Shown here piece by piece: positions 46,801 through 61,800 of a stretch of DNA of 64,000 nucleotides. Within the stretch, counting starts at the first letter, position 1, and each line of letters starts with the position of its first letter. The position numbers and the translations under genes were made by a program. Origin of the DNA: Antedon mediterranea (Eukaryota > Echinodermata > Crinoidea > Comatulida > Antedonidae); assembly GCF_964355755.1 (NCBI RefSeq), contig NC_092670.1, forward strand, positions 14,197,201-14,261,200. The letters run 5' to 3'. The notes beneath the pieces are model-generated. The model was not told the DNA's origin. It searched no databases and saw only the letters and a program-made list of their open reading frames with translations.

Positions 46801-49800
46801 TAAATACAATTTTTTAACTGTTTTAATTTCAGAAATCTAGAAAACGTAAACGAAGCACAAAACCAAGTGTTTCTTTAGCTCCAGGTAACAGAGCGGTTAA
46901 GAGAAGCATCACAGAGGTCATTGGAACACCAAAGACACCTGCAACACTCGCACCAAAAACACCTACAACACTCACACCAAGGGCAACTTTCACACCTTCT
47001 GCAGTTAAAAGCTTCCCTTCAGTCAGCCTAGCAACAAAGTCAAAGCTGTCATCATTCAAAGCTGAGGTTTGAATTGTTTTGTTTTTCATTGTAAATACTA
47101 CATTACACAGTATTAACCATTTTATTGTAATGCATGGTTTGCATAGGCTTTGACACTTTTGAGTTCAGATCCTCTCCAGGAATAAGTTTGCCTTTCTTTC
47201 AATTTTCAACCAATTTTCTAAATCTAAAATGTGTTTTTCCTCCATTAATGCATCACCAACTATATCCAGTTTTCCAGTATTCTGTTTCCTATACACTTTT
47301 TCCTATTAACTTTAGATTTCGTCCCCATCTGGTCCGCCGACAGAAGATGGAGAAGCCAAATATCCCCATCAAACGTACGATTGGTTGAAAGATGGGAAGC
47401 GAAAGTAAACATTTCTTTTATTTAAAAACTATAGTAAAATTTACTAGAAGGCATGTAAGAAAACTTTAAAGATCCAGGATGTTCATAATGCATTGTGGGA
47501 TGCAAGTTAAAGTACTGTTCTCTGTGCAGTAAATTAGTTTAGACAGTACAGGTACTTTCACATCTGTTCTTTTTCATAGAATCGAGGATAACACAGTTTA
47601 GTTTAATAATTGAATGTTGTCATATATTCTGTGAAACGGGTGTCAATGTACCTTTAAATGTAGACTGGATGAAAGTTAGGCTAGGTGATATGATGCACCT
47701 TCAGCATGTCGCATTTTAGCCTGAATATTATATCAAATATTTGAAATGAGAAAACAATCCTTTTGACTGTAACTTACAGAGACCTGAAAGGACTGGTGCA
47801 TGGCGACCCAGATTATGACCCTTCAACTTTGTACGTTCCCAAGTCATTCCTTGACAAGTGGTGTACACCGGTGAGTAATGTAATGAGGAGCAATATATGT
47901 TTTAACACTACTACACTGACCTTTTTTCAGTGGATTAAGGGGACACTTTCATGAAACAAATAAAAAGAAATATATGCTTCAACACTACATCCTATCTTTT
48001 TTCAGTGAATTAAGGAGACACTTTATTGAGTCCCAAAGATATGGATTCAAATAGGTATTATATTGTATAAAAACTAAATAAGTGACATTTGCCAATGTTA
48101 TTAAAGTGGACACCCATGTAGATTTATATTTTATATTTTATATTTCTTTTTAGGCTATGAGACAATGGTGGGAAATGAAGTCTAAGTATTATGATTCAGT
48201 AATGTTCTTTAAGGTAGAGTCCTAAAATTGTATTTATTTTTACAAACTGCTTTAGGGACCATGTCAAAATTATTCTACTGCAGTTACTGCAGTAAATAAA
48301 TTCTGTTTGCACTTTAAACTCTGTATACAATTGTTTATCAAGTTTCTTTTTGGGTAATCATACACTTTACCTACAATCTCCATGTTGTATGAACATGGGC
48401 AGGTCATAGGTTAAGGTCAGACATTTTTCTCTTGATGCACATGGTTCTGTATGTTTGTTAGAACATTTCTGTTGATTTGTTATAATTGTTTTAATGGATT
48501 TTGTTTTCTTCATAGATGGGGAAGTTTTATGAGTTGTACCACCTAGATGCTGATATTGGAGTTAAAGAATTAGGAATAATATATATGAAGGTATTTAAAC
48601 TTAGACTTGTTTAAATAGCTGTATCTAGGCCTTGCGGAATGGTTGCATTTTGTATTGTACATGCTATGTGTAATACTAATATTTCTATCTTTATATATAT
48701 AAATCCCAAGGCAAATTACTGAAAAAATGACAATGCTGTGGATATATATATTTCTAACATTATTTGAACAATATGTTTGTTGTAGGGTGGAATTGCCCAT
48801 TGCGGTTTTCCAGAGATTGCCTTTGGCCGCTACAGCGAAACATTGGTTCAGAAAGGATACCGTGTACTGCGTGTTGAGCAAACTGAAACGCCAAATGATA
48901 TGCAAGAACGTTGTCGAAAAAGTGAGCTGTTTCATTTCATTTATTCATCTCAAAACAATAAACAAACAATAAAATACACAAATATAATCATAATAGATAA
49001 CAGCAAGAACAACAATAGATAACAGCAAGAACAACAATATTCCAATATTTTTTGCTTTACCTATCTAAGACTGCAAAGCAATATTATTTTTATTGTTAGA
49101 ATCTTGTGTTTCCTAATTTGTGATGTTGTATTATTAAATATCAGATCATGATGGTTTATTATTGTAACATTCTTTTTCATAAAAATATTAAAGAAATATT
49201 TTTGTTTTGTTTTAGTGGGTGGTGGCGCAACTAAGTTTGACAAGGTAGTGAAGCGAGAGGCATGCCGGGTTACTACATTGGGTAATTAAATGATTCATTT
49301 TAATCAAAGTCTCTAATTTGAGAGTTTTACATTTTGAGGTGGGGACACCTGATGCTAAATATGATTAACTCCTGTAAAGTTACACTGTTTAATGTTAACT
49401 GTAAAATGTAAAGATGCCACTCCACTCCTCCAAGCCTCTGCATGAAAGTTCATCATTAATTTAGGTGCTGGACTGCAGCTAAATCAGGCCAACAGGACCC
49501 AGCCCATATCTCCATTTGTAGCGTACTATACCTTGGACAATAAAGATATTATTAAAATGTAACTTTGTCATTTATGATGTATACATTTTATTTTTAAGAC
49601 AACAAAACCTTCACTTGATTTCATCTCAATATAAATATCCATTTAGGAACAAGAACATTTAGTTTCATTGACGGTGTCTCGTGTGATGCGAAGAACAACT
49701 ATTTACTATCAATTGCTGAAAGACCATCTAAGGACACAGCATCAGGTGGAACAAATTACGGTGTTTGTTTTATAGACACTTCAATTGGGAAATTTCATGT

Positions 49801-52800
49801 AAGTCATGTTAATGTTGTTTTTTAAAAACATACACTCTTTCATCTTGAGTCTGGTTGTTACATAGTGGCTTTGTTAGGTCAGTTTCAGTGCCTAGTCTTT
49901 CTTTCGAACCCAATCTTTAGCCTAGATATAATTGTTTCTCTGTTAATAGTATTGTATTTGTGTCTATTAATTATAATGTGTCATTTTATATTATATTTTT
50001 GTATTCTTTATCTATGTAACTTTGATAGAAACCAATGAATGTTGATTGGTTGTTTTTGACTGGTTACAACAAGTTAAGGATCTGGAAGAAAAAATGCAAA
50101 TACTACTTTAGGTATCCAAAGGTACCTTCAAAGGGTTTGGTTATTGTGCTGTATAGAGTTCTGCGGTGCTGACGCACAAACAAAAATTAGTCTTTGACTC
50201 TTGTTAGAAGGCTGTAAAATAAACATTAAGGCTCTTTAGAAGATTTTAAAGGTTGGATTCCAGGCTCACCTCTGCCCATCGTAATTGCTTTTCAAAGCTC
50301 CTTAACCACATATGTTGTAATGTTTGAGACAATTTGAAAGTGTCTTAATTCAATCTTGCAGATTGGTCAGTTTCAAGATGACCGGCACTGCTCTCGTATT
50401 CGGACATTACTTGCTCACTATACACCAGCTCAGGTGAGTATTCAAGCTTTTTTTGGAACACTCCTGTACTGAAGAGGTCACCCTATATAAAGAAGAATTT
50501 AAAAATAAATAATAATTCAAAATATTTTTGTAGGTTTTGTTCGAAAGAGGAAAACAACAGTTGCAAACACAACAGATTCTTAACAACAACTTACTATCAG
50601 TATTAAAAGAGCCACTGGCACCGGGGAGCCAGTTCTGGTCTGCTGAAAAAACATTGAAACATTTTGTAGAAGAGAACTATATGATGGGTAATGAGGAGGG
50701 TAATAGTGATGGTGGACAAAACGTAACAAAATGGCCAGAAACACTGCAAGGATTGCTAGCAGAGGGTAAGCATGTTAGAAATGTCTCGTAAGAGGTTTAA
50801 CTTCACAACATTAGTAATATGCGTTATACCACTAGAGTACAAGACTAGGTAATAAATGGGGATGTAGTGTATTGTATATAGACACACAAAAATAGCAGCA
50901 TCTGAGTAATACATTGCAATGTAATGTTAATATGTAGTTATATATATGTGAGATCCTTAAAATGGTAGAGCGTTACTCGCACAACCGTCTCATCCTTTAT
51001 TTTTAGAATACAAATTTCTCCCATCATTTGTCCGTATTAGATCTCTTTACACTCGAACTGGTAGATATAGAAAGTCATTTATTTCGAATTCCATAACTCA
51101 ATATAACAGCAAAACATCAAGATTAGTATAACTAGAAACTGTGTCTCAATGTAGTCATCATTACTGAATATGTAATACATATTGGCAGATCATGTTTAAT
51201 GACATTTAATGATGATTTATTTATAGGAGACTCTCTTGGTTTGACACCAAGGGAAGGAAAGGAACTTGCTCTCAGTGCTTTTGGGGCTTGTATTTGGTAA
51301 GAATTAAAGTTAATCGTAACCGTTCTTTCTTTTATATTTTCATCTGGCTATAATTTTCAATTAACTAGAATAATAACATCAATAATGAATACATTGTAAT
51401 TCAGTCAAATAAATTTATTTAATTTTATAGGTATTTAAAGAAATGTTACCTACACCAGGAACTGCTGTCCATGAAGAATTTTACCACATATGTACCAGTA
51501 GATGACAAAGATAGTATTGAAATTAAAAACATTCCAACTGATTTCACAACTAGAAATAGACACATGGTAAGTAATATTATTTTTAACACTGAGCTTTTTA
51601 AAACACTAGTAAAGTTGGGTTTTCCAGGGAAGAGAGGCCAGTGCTCTGCAATACCTTTTCAACCAATCGTGTACAATATTCAATGTGTTCTTGCAGGTTT
51701 TAGATGGTGTGACACTGGCCAATCTGGATATTTTAGAGAATAAGCTCACAGGAACCACGGAAGGAACGTTACTTGGTACAATGGAACAATGTTCAACGCC
51801 ATTCGGCAAGCGATTGTTCAAGCAGTGGCTCTGTGCTCCTCTATGCAACCCAGACGCAATCAATGACAGGTGAAGAGAAAATGAGTTTAAAGCGCTGTCT
51901 ACACTATCAAACTTTATGTGACAAACAAATGCTATGTGCCCATATATGGACATGATGATGTCATATCACTACCATATTTTGGCATATCACTACCATATAT
52001 GGGTACATCAAACTCTTCTTGCCAAACTAGTTTGGTAGTTTAGACAGGGCTTTAGAAATATTCATAGTAAAACAATGGTTTCATTCTAACTGTTAACGAA
52101 TTATCTATTATGTGACATTAAATGGCCTATTTAACAGAACATATTTTTTTCAGGGGGGCAATATAACTTTAAGTTGAAAATCCACAGAAATGTTCATTTT
52201 TTATCAATGATATATTTCTGAATATTTTATTTTACAGATTAAATAGTATTGAAGATCTGTTGTCTGCCCCTGAAATTGTAGGAGAAGTAAAAGAGATCCT
52301 CATTAAACTACCAGACCTTGATAGACTCTTAAGCAAGTATGTTTTAGAGCAGGTTTTAAAATTAGAGACTGTCATCATATTCATCTTCCATAAATAAAAG
52401 AGCAACACAGCCTGGAGTACCTATATTCATTTATTTTTTCAATAATGTAGTTGATAATATATCATCTAAATGCCGACTACTTTTTTTTAATCTCGAGTCG
52501 GTGATGATCAAGACAAAACTGGTGCTGACCAGAGATCAATTTGACCGAAATCCTGGTTAGCAATGAGGGCATATCCCCATGGAGGGGGGGGGGATATCCC
52601 CATGGGGGGGCATATCTTCATGGGGGCATATCCCCATGGGGGTTTTTTGGCATGGATAGTTTTTCAGTTTGTATGTACAGCATTTTGAGGTCTCACAATA
52701 TTAGGCCCTAGATAGCGCTTACATTTCCAGTGACTGTATTCACCATTCACACTTAGACTAAGGGAAACACTTATAATTTAAGAGAAATACTTAAATATGT

Positions 52801-55800
52801 ATGAGTTAAGTGAAATAACTTAATATTTCCCTTTAAGTTTAATATTATCTCATTTAAGTGTGAATAGGGCCACAGAATATTATGTATTGTATCCGTCTAC
52901 ATATTCAAAATCAATTATTGCTTTTTATTTTTTTAAAAACCAGAATCCACTCACTTGGTTTAAAAAGAAAAGGAAACAATCACCCTGATAGTCGTGCCAT
53001 CTTTTTTGAAGATGTCGCCTACAGTAAAAAGAAAATTGAGGACTTTTTGGTGACATTGGAAGGGTTTAAAAGTGCCATGAGGATCACTAAACTATTTGAG
53101 AAAAAAGAAGTTAAGTAAGTACTGTATGTATAACATTAGTGCCTAAACTAAAATTCTGTTTTTATTTCTGGCCTTTATTTCCTTTTAGTAAGTTTATTTA
53201 ACTTTTATTAACACTTAATATTTACAATGTACAGTTCTTTTTAGGACTAATATGTATACGTGTTGTACCACAAACACAACACAATGTAATTTCCTTAGAG
53301 CGCCCTCTTTTGACTTTATTTGAGTATACAAATAGAACTTGTCAAATAATAATGATTCATTTTTTATGTGAAACAATAACATTAAAAAATGAATATTTTG
53401 ATTTGACTCATAATATTGGCACAGCTTCAAGGCAATTCTCAGATAAGGGCATCTGACTATACATTCCCAGTGCATCTTTCGAAAAGACTAAGGGTGATCT
53501 GGTCCATTTAGATCCCATTTACACTTGAGGTTGGCTCCGAGCCAACAGTGTACAAGTGTAAGCACTCTTGAAACAACCGAGCCGGCGCAATTGATCCTAG
53601 TCTAGTGTAAACACTCGCTGTCATATAATGAACGTTCTGGGTCAACTATAGTTTAAAGTTTACGAAACTTATTGGTGATCAACGGGAATTCTTTATTGAA
53701 ATTAAATTGGTGAAGATGTATACAGAAATAACATATCGTTTTCAGGGGATTTCAGGACACCATGCGGCACCTATGCTTATACACTGTGGTGTTTTTTTCG
53801 ATGGCCTTTAAGAAGTGAAAACAAATTTTCTAATTTTTTTCAATCACACAGTTATGTAGGCTAATCTTTAAAGAACATTTTACAGTAAAAAGTTTGTCAA
53901 TACAATTACGATTTTATAAGTAACTTGTCCTCGAAAAATAGGCTGAAAACGCTGTTATTTCTGTTGGTTACGCTTCGTTGCATGGCATTGTTTGTCATCG
54001 ATCGAAGATGTCTTCCGTTTCGAGAAAAAGGCGTATTGATCTGCTACTATTCCTCTGAAAACGAGACGCAAACATTAGTAGTAAAGCAATAATACAATTG
54101 TTTTGATCCATATTAAATACCGTTATTTGATTCTTTTTTGATAAAGTTTGATAGGCCTAGGTCAAGTGTAGATTGACAACGCTTAATAATATTAACTTTT
54201 TAAGACGGTTACCGTTGGTGGGCGCACATGAGCGGATAGACGTAAATGTAGCGAAATCGTATCATCGAGCACTCTTCCGCGAGAGCAAGTGTAAACACAA
54301 TAGTAGGGGCCCGAGGCCGGCTTTTTGGGTAAATGTAAACACATTGCGGTCTAAAAATAAAGCCGACTTCGGGCCAGCTAATAAAGCATCGATGAAGGGT
54401 AAAGGGGTCTTAGAGAGAACATTTTGATTAACTATAACTGCTGATCAATCTGAATATGGCATAGGAGACATAGTTTTGTGTTGTGTTTTTGGCTATATAC
54501 CATTTGATAAATGCGTATATATAATAATATTTGTGTAGAATTAACATAATTTCTCTTTATTCATCTATGCCTATGCTACACTGACTAAAATATTCCCTGC
54601 ATTATCACTTATGACTTTACCAGTCAAGCACTTTGTTATGGAAGCCGCATACATGACCCTATGCCCCAATAGTACAAAAGGGAATTAAGTAATAATATTA
54701 GTTGTATGCCAAAATGGTATTTATATTAAACTGACTCATTGAACATAGAATGTGTTTATTGGGTTTAATCAATTGCTTAATTGCGTGAATCACTGAAGAG
54801 TAAGCGCATTGTTCATAGAACCTTTGTTGTGTCAAAAAATGTGTAACGATAGGTTTGTCTGTCATAACGGATGATTGATAAAAAAGAGTCAATGTTTAAT
54901 GTTGTGTACTTGTCTTCTATAGTTTCTGTATACATATGGTGCACTGTGGTAATTCATGCATAATGAATGCTTGTTCAAATTAAGTATGTAAACATGTAAT
55001 TTCATAGAATTATGAACAAACCAAAAATATTTAATTTACTCTCTAATTTGAATTGAACGCTATTGGAACAGGTACAGGCCAAGTATACAATGCAGCTAAG
55101 AGGGTGTTCAGACCTACAGATTTATGGTTTTAGGTTGGTGGTTTGTGGTTTGTGGCCAAGCGGTTAAGACAGTGGAACCGTATTACTCACTCCATGGTTC
55201 TGGTGGTAGAATGAGGACTATAAAGTGTTAGTCCAGTGTACACAACTGCCTTACGTGCACTTTTAAAGAACCTAGTACATCTTCCAGGACGAGTAGGAGG
55301 GTTACCCCAGTGTACTAATATACACACAGCCAATATCACAAACAGACAGTTATACCGTATTTTTATACCCATTTCTGCTAACAATACTTCTTGGGTGATC
55401 GTGTTAAATTTCATCATTTTTACCCAAATTGCCATTCATTTATTTGGTCGATAATTAAAAGTCGCAATAAAGGAAGTTTTACGTCTCACTTTCAACAGCC
55501 TAGCCCTAGTGATAGAGAGGTTGTGAGAGCACAGAAAACAACATCGTAATGAGGACAAGTAATTCGTTCCCTTTCCGAGTTATTGTCTTTTACAATCTTT
55601 TACTGCTTTCGCAGGCTCTTCAGCTTTGAATTTACTTGCTTTGGAGACAAGTCTATTCCGTACTCCTGCTTTATTTTTTTAGAAATGTCTTTATAAATGT
55701 GGTTGTCCCTTTTATTACCTTTTAGTTGGCCGGACATTTTAGCTTCCCCATCCCCTCCTTCCCCACCCCCTCCTTTCCCATCCCGATTTGACGTCTTCGC

Positions 55801-58800
55801 TCCACATTTTTGCAGAATATCTATACACGTGTGTAAAACAGCTGACAGCGACAGAAAATAAAAACACGATGTTGACCTCATGCTGTAGGTAAAAAAAAAT
55901 ATGGTATTTTTTATTGGCAGCAGAAAAGGGTAGAAAAAATATGGTATAAATTTGTAAATACCGTATTTTATCCACAAATTTTGTGGGGAAAATACGGTAT
56001 AAAAAATACGGTATTTTTTTTATTAGCGCAGTTTCTGCTGCCAAAAAAATACGGTATATATACGGTATTAAAAAAATACCGTATAAAATACGATATTTTC
56101 TTGGCAGCAGAAACAGGGCCTTAGATGGAACAAACCCTAAAGGCGTATGAAATAACCTTTACAAACTTTTTTTTTTAAAGCAATTAAATACTATTTTTAA
56201 ACTCCAGAAGCAAATTTTCTCTTTTGTCCCCAGAGTTTTATTGTTCATTTGTCCTGTTTTTATCTTTTACTGATCTTTCTGCGTTTTATTTTCTCCCATA
56301 AACTATATTGCATCTAATTTTATTTATTTATTTCCTGGTGTATATGGTGTACCATAAACTTTTTTTATGGCAAATAAATTTACTTAAATAAATGATACTA
56401 ATTATTTAGGATATAAATGTAAATTGTTTGTTAACAGTATGGTAGATTTTATACCCCTGAATAAAGGTTGGCCATAGTTTACATCTCTTACAAACCTGAA
56501 ATTGTGTTCGTTATAAGCTCAAATTATTTCAGATATGATAAAAAAAGTCACACTTTTATAATTTTGACCTCAAATTCATTCTGAATACCAGTTTTTAATG
56601 AAAGCATCTAGTAAATCAAGTCAGAAATATTTGCTGTTACGACTCTAATTATAATGTTCCTTGCTTAACAAAAGAAAGCACCCACTTAGATGGAACATAC
56701 TATAAAGGCGTATGGAATAACCTTTACAAACTTTTTTTTTAAAGCAATTAAATACTATTTTTAAACTCCAGAAGCAAATTTTCTCTTTTGTCCCCAGAGT
56801 TTTATTGTTCATTTTGTCCTGTTTTTATCTTTTACTGATCTTTCTGCCTTTTATTTTCTCCCATAAACTTATTTATTGGAGTGTTTACTATATTGCATCT
56901 AATTTTATTTATTTATTTATTTCCTGGTGTTATGGTGTACCATAAACTTTTTTTATGGCAAATAAATTTACTTAAATAAATGATACTAATTATTTATGAT
57001 ATAAATGTAATTTGATTGTTAACATTGTGGTAGATTTTATGCCCCTGAATAGAGGTTGGCCATAGTGTACATATCTTACAAACCTGAAATTGTGTTTGTT
57101 ATAAGTTCAAATTATTTCAGATATGGTAAGAAAGTCACACTTTCATAATTTTGACCTCAAATTCATTCTGAATACCAGTTTTTAATGAAAGCATCTAGTA
57201 AATCAAGTCAGAAACATTTGCTGTTACGACTCTAATTATAATGTTCCTTGCTTAACAAAAGAAAGCACCCACTTAGATGGAACATACTCTAAAGGCGTAT
57301 GGAATAACCTTTACAAACTTTTTTTAAACGCCGTGGCTAAAGATACAGTACCGTATCCTCCGTTTGCTAAAGATACGGTAAAATTTCATTATGTCATAAT
57401 TAGCCAATGGGGTGCTGGTACGTGTGTGACGTCATCGTATAAGGACTTTGGATTTGTTTTATCGCGAAAACAGTGATCAACCGCTTAACATTTTCTTTAT
57501 GCTTAATTTATCGCTATTATCGCCGTTGTGTGTGACAAAAACTAAATGTAGCCTGCTATTATTGAAAAGCCAAAACATGTTGATTTTAATTATAGAATAC
57601 AGAAAACCGTTTCAAAAGTGGCCTACCACGTACTATAACCTATAGCCTCATTATATGAGTTTGTTTGTGTAGGGAAAGCAGTGCCAGGCCAGCTGCATGT
57701 GTACGCTGATTTATGTTACTCAGCCACAGCGTTTTTTAAAAGCAAGTAAATACTATTTTTAAACTCCAGAATCAAATTTTCTCTTTTGTCCCCAGAGTTT
57801 TATTGTTCATTTGTCCTGTTTTTATCTTTTACTGATCTTTCTGTTTTTTATTTTCTCCCATAAACTTGTTTATTGGAGTGTTTACTTTTTTGCATCTAAT
57901 TTTATTTATTTATTTCCTGGTGTATATGGTGTACCATAAACTTATTTTTTGGCAAATTAATTTACTTAAATAAATGATACTAATTATTTATGATATAAAT
58001 TGTTTAACATTATGGTAGATTTTCTACCCCTGAATAGGGGTTGGCCATTATAGTGTACATGTGTTTACATTTCCCCTTGTTTGTTTCACACTGGAAAATA
58101 TCACCTTAATAATGGTATTTCCTGAACACGCTTGTCCCAAAGGAGGGTTTTCAACTAATATAAATCTATTAGTTAAAAATTGTCCCTCTGAAAAATAATT
58201 TTTCAAATGTTTTTATTGAATATGCCATTTTGATGTCCAAAAGTTTCATTGGAAAACAATTTTTTACCGGAAAAGGCTGTAGTTTATAGCATTAATATGA
58301 CATTTTAATGTCACATAATAGTTATTAACTCTGAAAAAATGTAATTTAAAGCAAAAAGTACTTAAATTGTCTGTCAGACAATAGTTTTTGGTTAAAATTA
58401 AACGTTTCTTTTGTCTTTTTATCAGTGATGTGTTTTTTATTTTACAGAAGTGAAAAACTTTATTAAAGCTGCAAAATGGCCTATTTAAAGTCTGATTTTA
58501 TTTATTTTTGGGGACAATACATCTTTAACCAAATACTTAAATATTATTAATCCATTTTAGATCAACACTTTTAAACAAAAGCGTTACTTTATTGGGTCCA
58601 GAATCTCAAGGAATTTTTCCAGACCTTGCGAAGCTACTTCGTTTCTTTGAAGTAAGTTGATAACGTATTTAAAAATTGTTTTGATTTTTGTTAATTATAA
58701 ATCATATTTATCAATTTTTATTTTCATTGTGTGCGATTAATTTCCTCTGTTTATAATTGTTTTATCTGTCTTCAACAATTTCAAACAATTTGATTTGTAT

Positions 58801-61800
58801 TCATTTAAAGAAAGTTGCAACAAACCTTTATGGTGGAAGAAATCCAACCAACAGAGATAAAACAAAAAACTAACAGATTAGATAAAACAAAAAACTAACA
58901 GACTTAGATAAAACAAAAAACTAACAGACTTAGATAAAACAAAAACTAACAGACTTAGATAAAACAAAAAACTAACAGACTCAGATAAAACAAAAAACAA
59001 GATATTCGTATACAATTTAACACGTTTACTTTTCCTTCTTGTTTAGCATGCATTTGATCACAAAAAAGCTAAGCAACAGGGAGCTATTGTTCCAAGTCCA
59101 GGGGTCAACCAAGACTATGACACAGCCATAGCTGACATCAAGGGGTTAAACCGTGAGCTAAATGCTGTGTTGGAACGTCAAAAGAAACGTCTTGGCTGTA
59201 GCGTAAGTTCCTACCTCGTAAAAACCTATTTTGTCCAGTATCGGGCAATTTCCATAAATGTCATGGTTAGGTGAAGAGTTTTTTTTTTTTTTTTTAGTTT
59301 CATTTATTTATTCATCCAAATTTCATTTATTTAGTCATCCAAATTTTAAAAAAAATGTTTAAAAAATACATTAAAAGATGAACAGAAAGGTGGTTAGGGT
59401 CTATTATTCTGTCTACACTATCAAACTAGTTTGACAAAAATAGTGTGATGTGCCCAGATATGGTAGTGCTATGCTTAAATATGGTAGTGCTATGCTTAAA
59501 TATGGTAGTGCTATGCTTAAATATGGTAGTGATATGACATCATCATGTCCATATACATCATATTTTTTTATCCCATAAAGTTTGATAGTGTAGACAGAGC
59601 TTTATAAAATCATCACATGTGTTCAACACATGAGATTCTGTTTCACATTTTCCTGTTAGAAATTACAGTCAACAAGAATAAATTATTATTATGTTATTCC
59701 ATTATGTACAAACTTTGGTCCAAACATAGTAAGTATTTTTAACCCCATTACCATGGATTACCATGGAATCTTCAATTTCTAATAATTTCCTGTTTACAGA
59801 AAATTACATATTGGGGAACCGGAAAGAACCGCTTTCAGCTTGAAATTCCTGAAAGCGCCCTCTCTCGTCACACTCCAGACGAGTATGATCTACAATCTCA
59901 GAAGAAAGGATTCAAAAGGTATTGGACTAATGAAATTAAAGAACTTCTTGAGAATATGATGGCTGCTGAGGATCGGAGAGACAGTGCTCTAAAAGACTCC
60001 ATGAGGGCGGTATTCCACCAGTTTGATGAAAAGTAAGTTTCGATTGTGTTTTTAAGTTTGTATACTGGAGGAGTGGGGTTATACTGGGAGAGTGGGGTGA
60101 GGTACAGTGTGGCCAGCGATACAAATGCTAGGCACAATTATGGACAAAATGGCAAAAAATATGCTTCAGAATTGGGTTTTGAAATTTTGCCAAATTATGC
60201 TAGATTTTCTAAAATTACACCTAGTATAAATGCCAGATGCCAGATGGGTCAAAATTATGCTAGATAGCATAATTATATGCTAGATTTGGCAACTAGGGTG
60301 AGGAGGAAATTCGGATTCAGAAAAATGCGATAATGCCTTATAGTTTGTTTTTTTTTTCATTGCAAACAAGTGTAGAAACCTGTAAATACATACTGTAAGT
60401 GCCAAAATGAAATACGTGTAAAAAATAAATAACTTAAAGACAGTTTGACTGGACTGGCCACACTGGCTTTTCTTTATTTTGCTTTTAATTATTAACATTG
60501 TCTTTTTTGTTCCAGTTATGAAGAATGGCAGGCCTGTGTTCAGTGCCTTTCTGTGCTAGATGTCTTGCTTAGCCTAACGTCTTATAGCCAGGCACCAGGC
60601 ATGTGCAGACCAAAGCTGGTTCTGCCTGGAAATGATGAGAAGGTATGACAACAAAAAAACATTTTTGTTTATTGTGTATCAATTTTAATATATAAACACT
60701 GGTGCATTGCTAAATTCCATTAGCCGTTACCTAACTTCAAATTCCTAGGCTTTGCAACTGCACCACTGACTTTTCAATATTGTGAGATGACCATGGAAAA
60801 TTATTATCAGCCGCATAAAAAAGTTATACATTCATTTTTAATTTATATCGACAGTAAAAAAATCGATATTTTCATCCATCTGTTTTATAGTACTTTTTAT
60901 TTCCTTAATTTGTTGTAAAAAGCTAAGGTAATTAATCATTACTAATAAAATATATGTACATGGTTTGATTTTTATTTTTTTTTTCAGCCGTTCATATCAA
61001 TCAGAGACGCCAGACATGCATGTATCGCACACACTGCAAGTGGAGATGACTTCATTCCTAACGATACATACATTGGTATTGCAAACGTACGTCTATTTCA
61101 ATTGAATATATTTTGAATTCTACACATTTTGTAACAAAAATGTATAGTTAACGTTCCCCATTTTAAGGGAAATTTGATTTGGATCTTCATCGTTATTAGT
61201 TTTCACAATTATCATGTTAATTATCACGGAACTAGGTTTGGTCATGGATTGGGCCCTCTACAAAGCTGCTACTGCCAACGTTCACAACTTATCATGATCA
61301 GCCCATCAGAAATGCCTATTCATTTAGCTTATTGAATTCTTTCAATGTGCATTTATGTGTAACTATATAAATAAAACATTTTTTAATAGGAAAATGATTC
61401 AGATAGTTCAGCATCTGGATCTTGTGTTTTAGTTACCGGTCCAAATATGGGCGGTAAGTCAACATTGATGCGACAAGTTGGGCTAGTAGTGGTCATTGCC
61501 CAACTTGGATGCTACGTACCAGCTGAAGCATGTACTTTGACCCCAGTAGATCGCATCTTTACTCGACTTGGGGCTAGTGACAATATTATGGCAGGTAAAT
61601 GTTTTATTTGTCTATGGTTTTCACTGTGCAAACACATTTAGTTTCTCCCTAATATTCTTTGATCATAAAATAACAGTTTGAATACATTTCTACTTGTACT
61701 GTTCTTGATTACGCTCCGTAGGTGAAAGTACATTTTTTGTTGAGCTGAGCGAAACATCTTCCATCCTACAACACGCAACAACCCATTCATTAGTGCTACT

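Larger units (their letters stand above)
53115..58560. other. MSH6 intron 20 (5.4 kb), filled with repeats
   Basis: By far the longest MSH6 intron. It holds GC-richer unknown repeat sequence at about 53510-54420, a SINE (55135-55330), a decayed Myb/SANT-like domain (55500-55760), a TACGGTAT-rich block (55880-56115), three ~570-bp repeats (56120-58060) with a nested insertion, and a family D MITE (58170-58530). No intact gene. Confidence 0.75.

Noticed and set aside
54173-54427. 84-codon basic ORF in MSH6 intron 20
   Set aside because: Lies in GC-richer repeat-like sequence; no domain seen.
58850-59000. CRISPR-like or satellite array of 26-bp units
   Set aside because: Simple A-rich tandem repeat inside an intron, no spacers.
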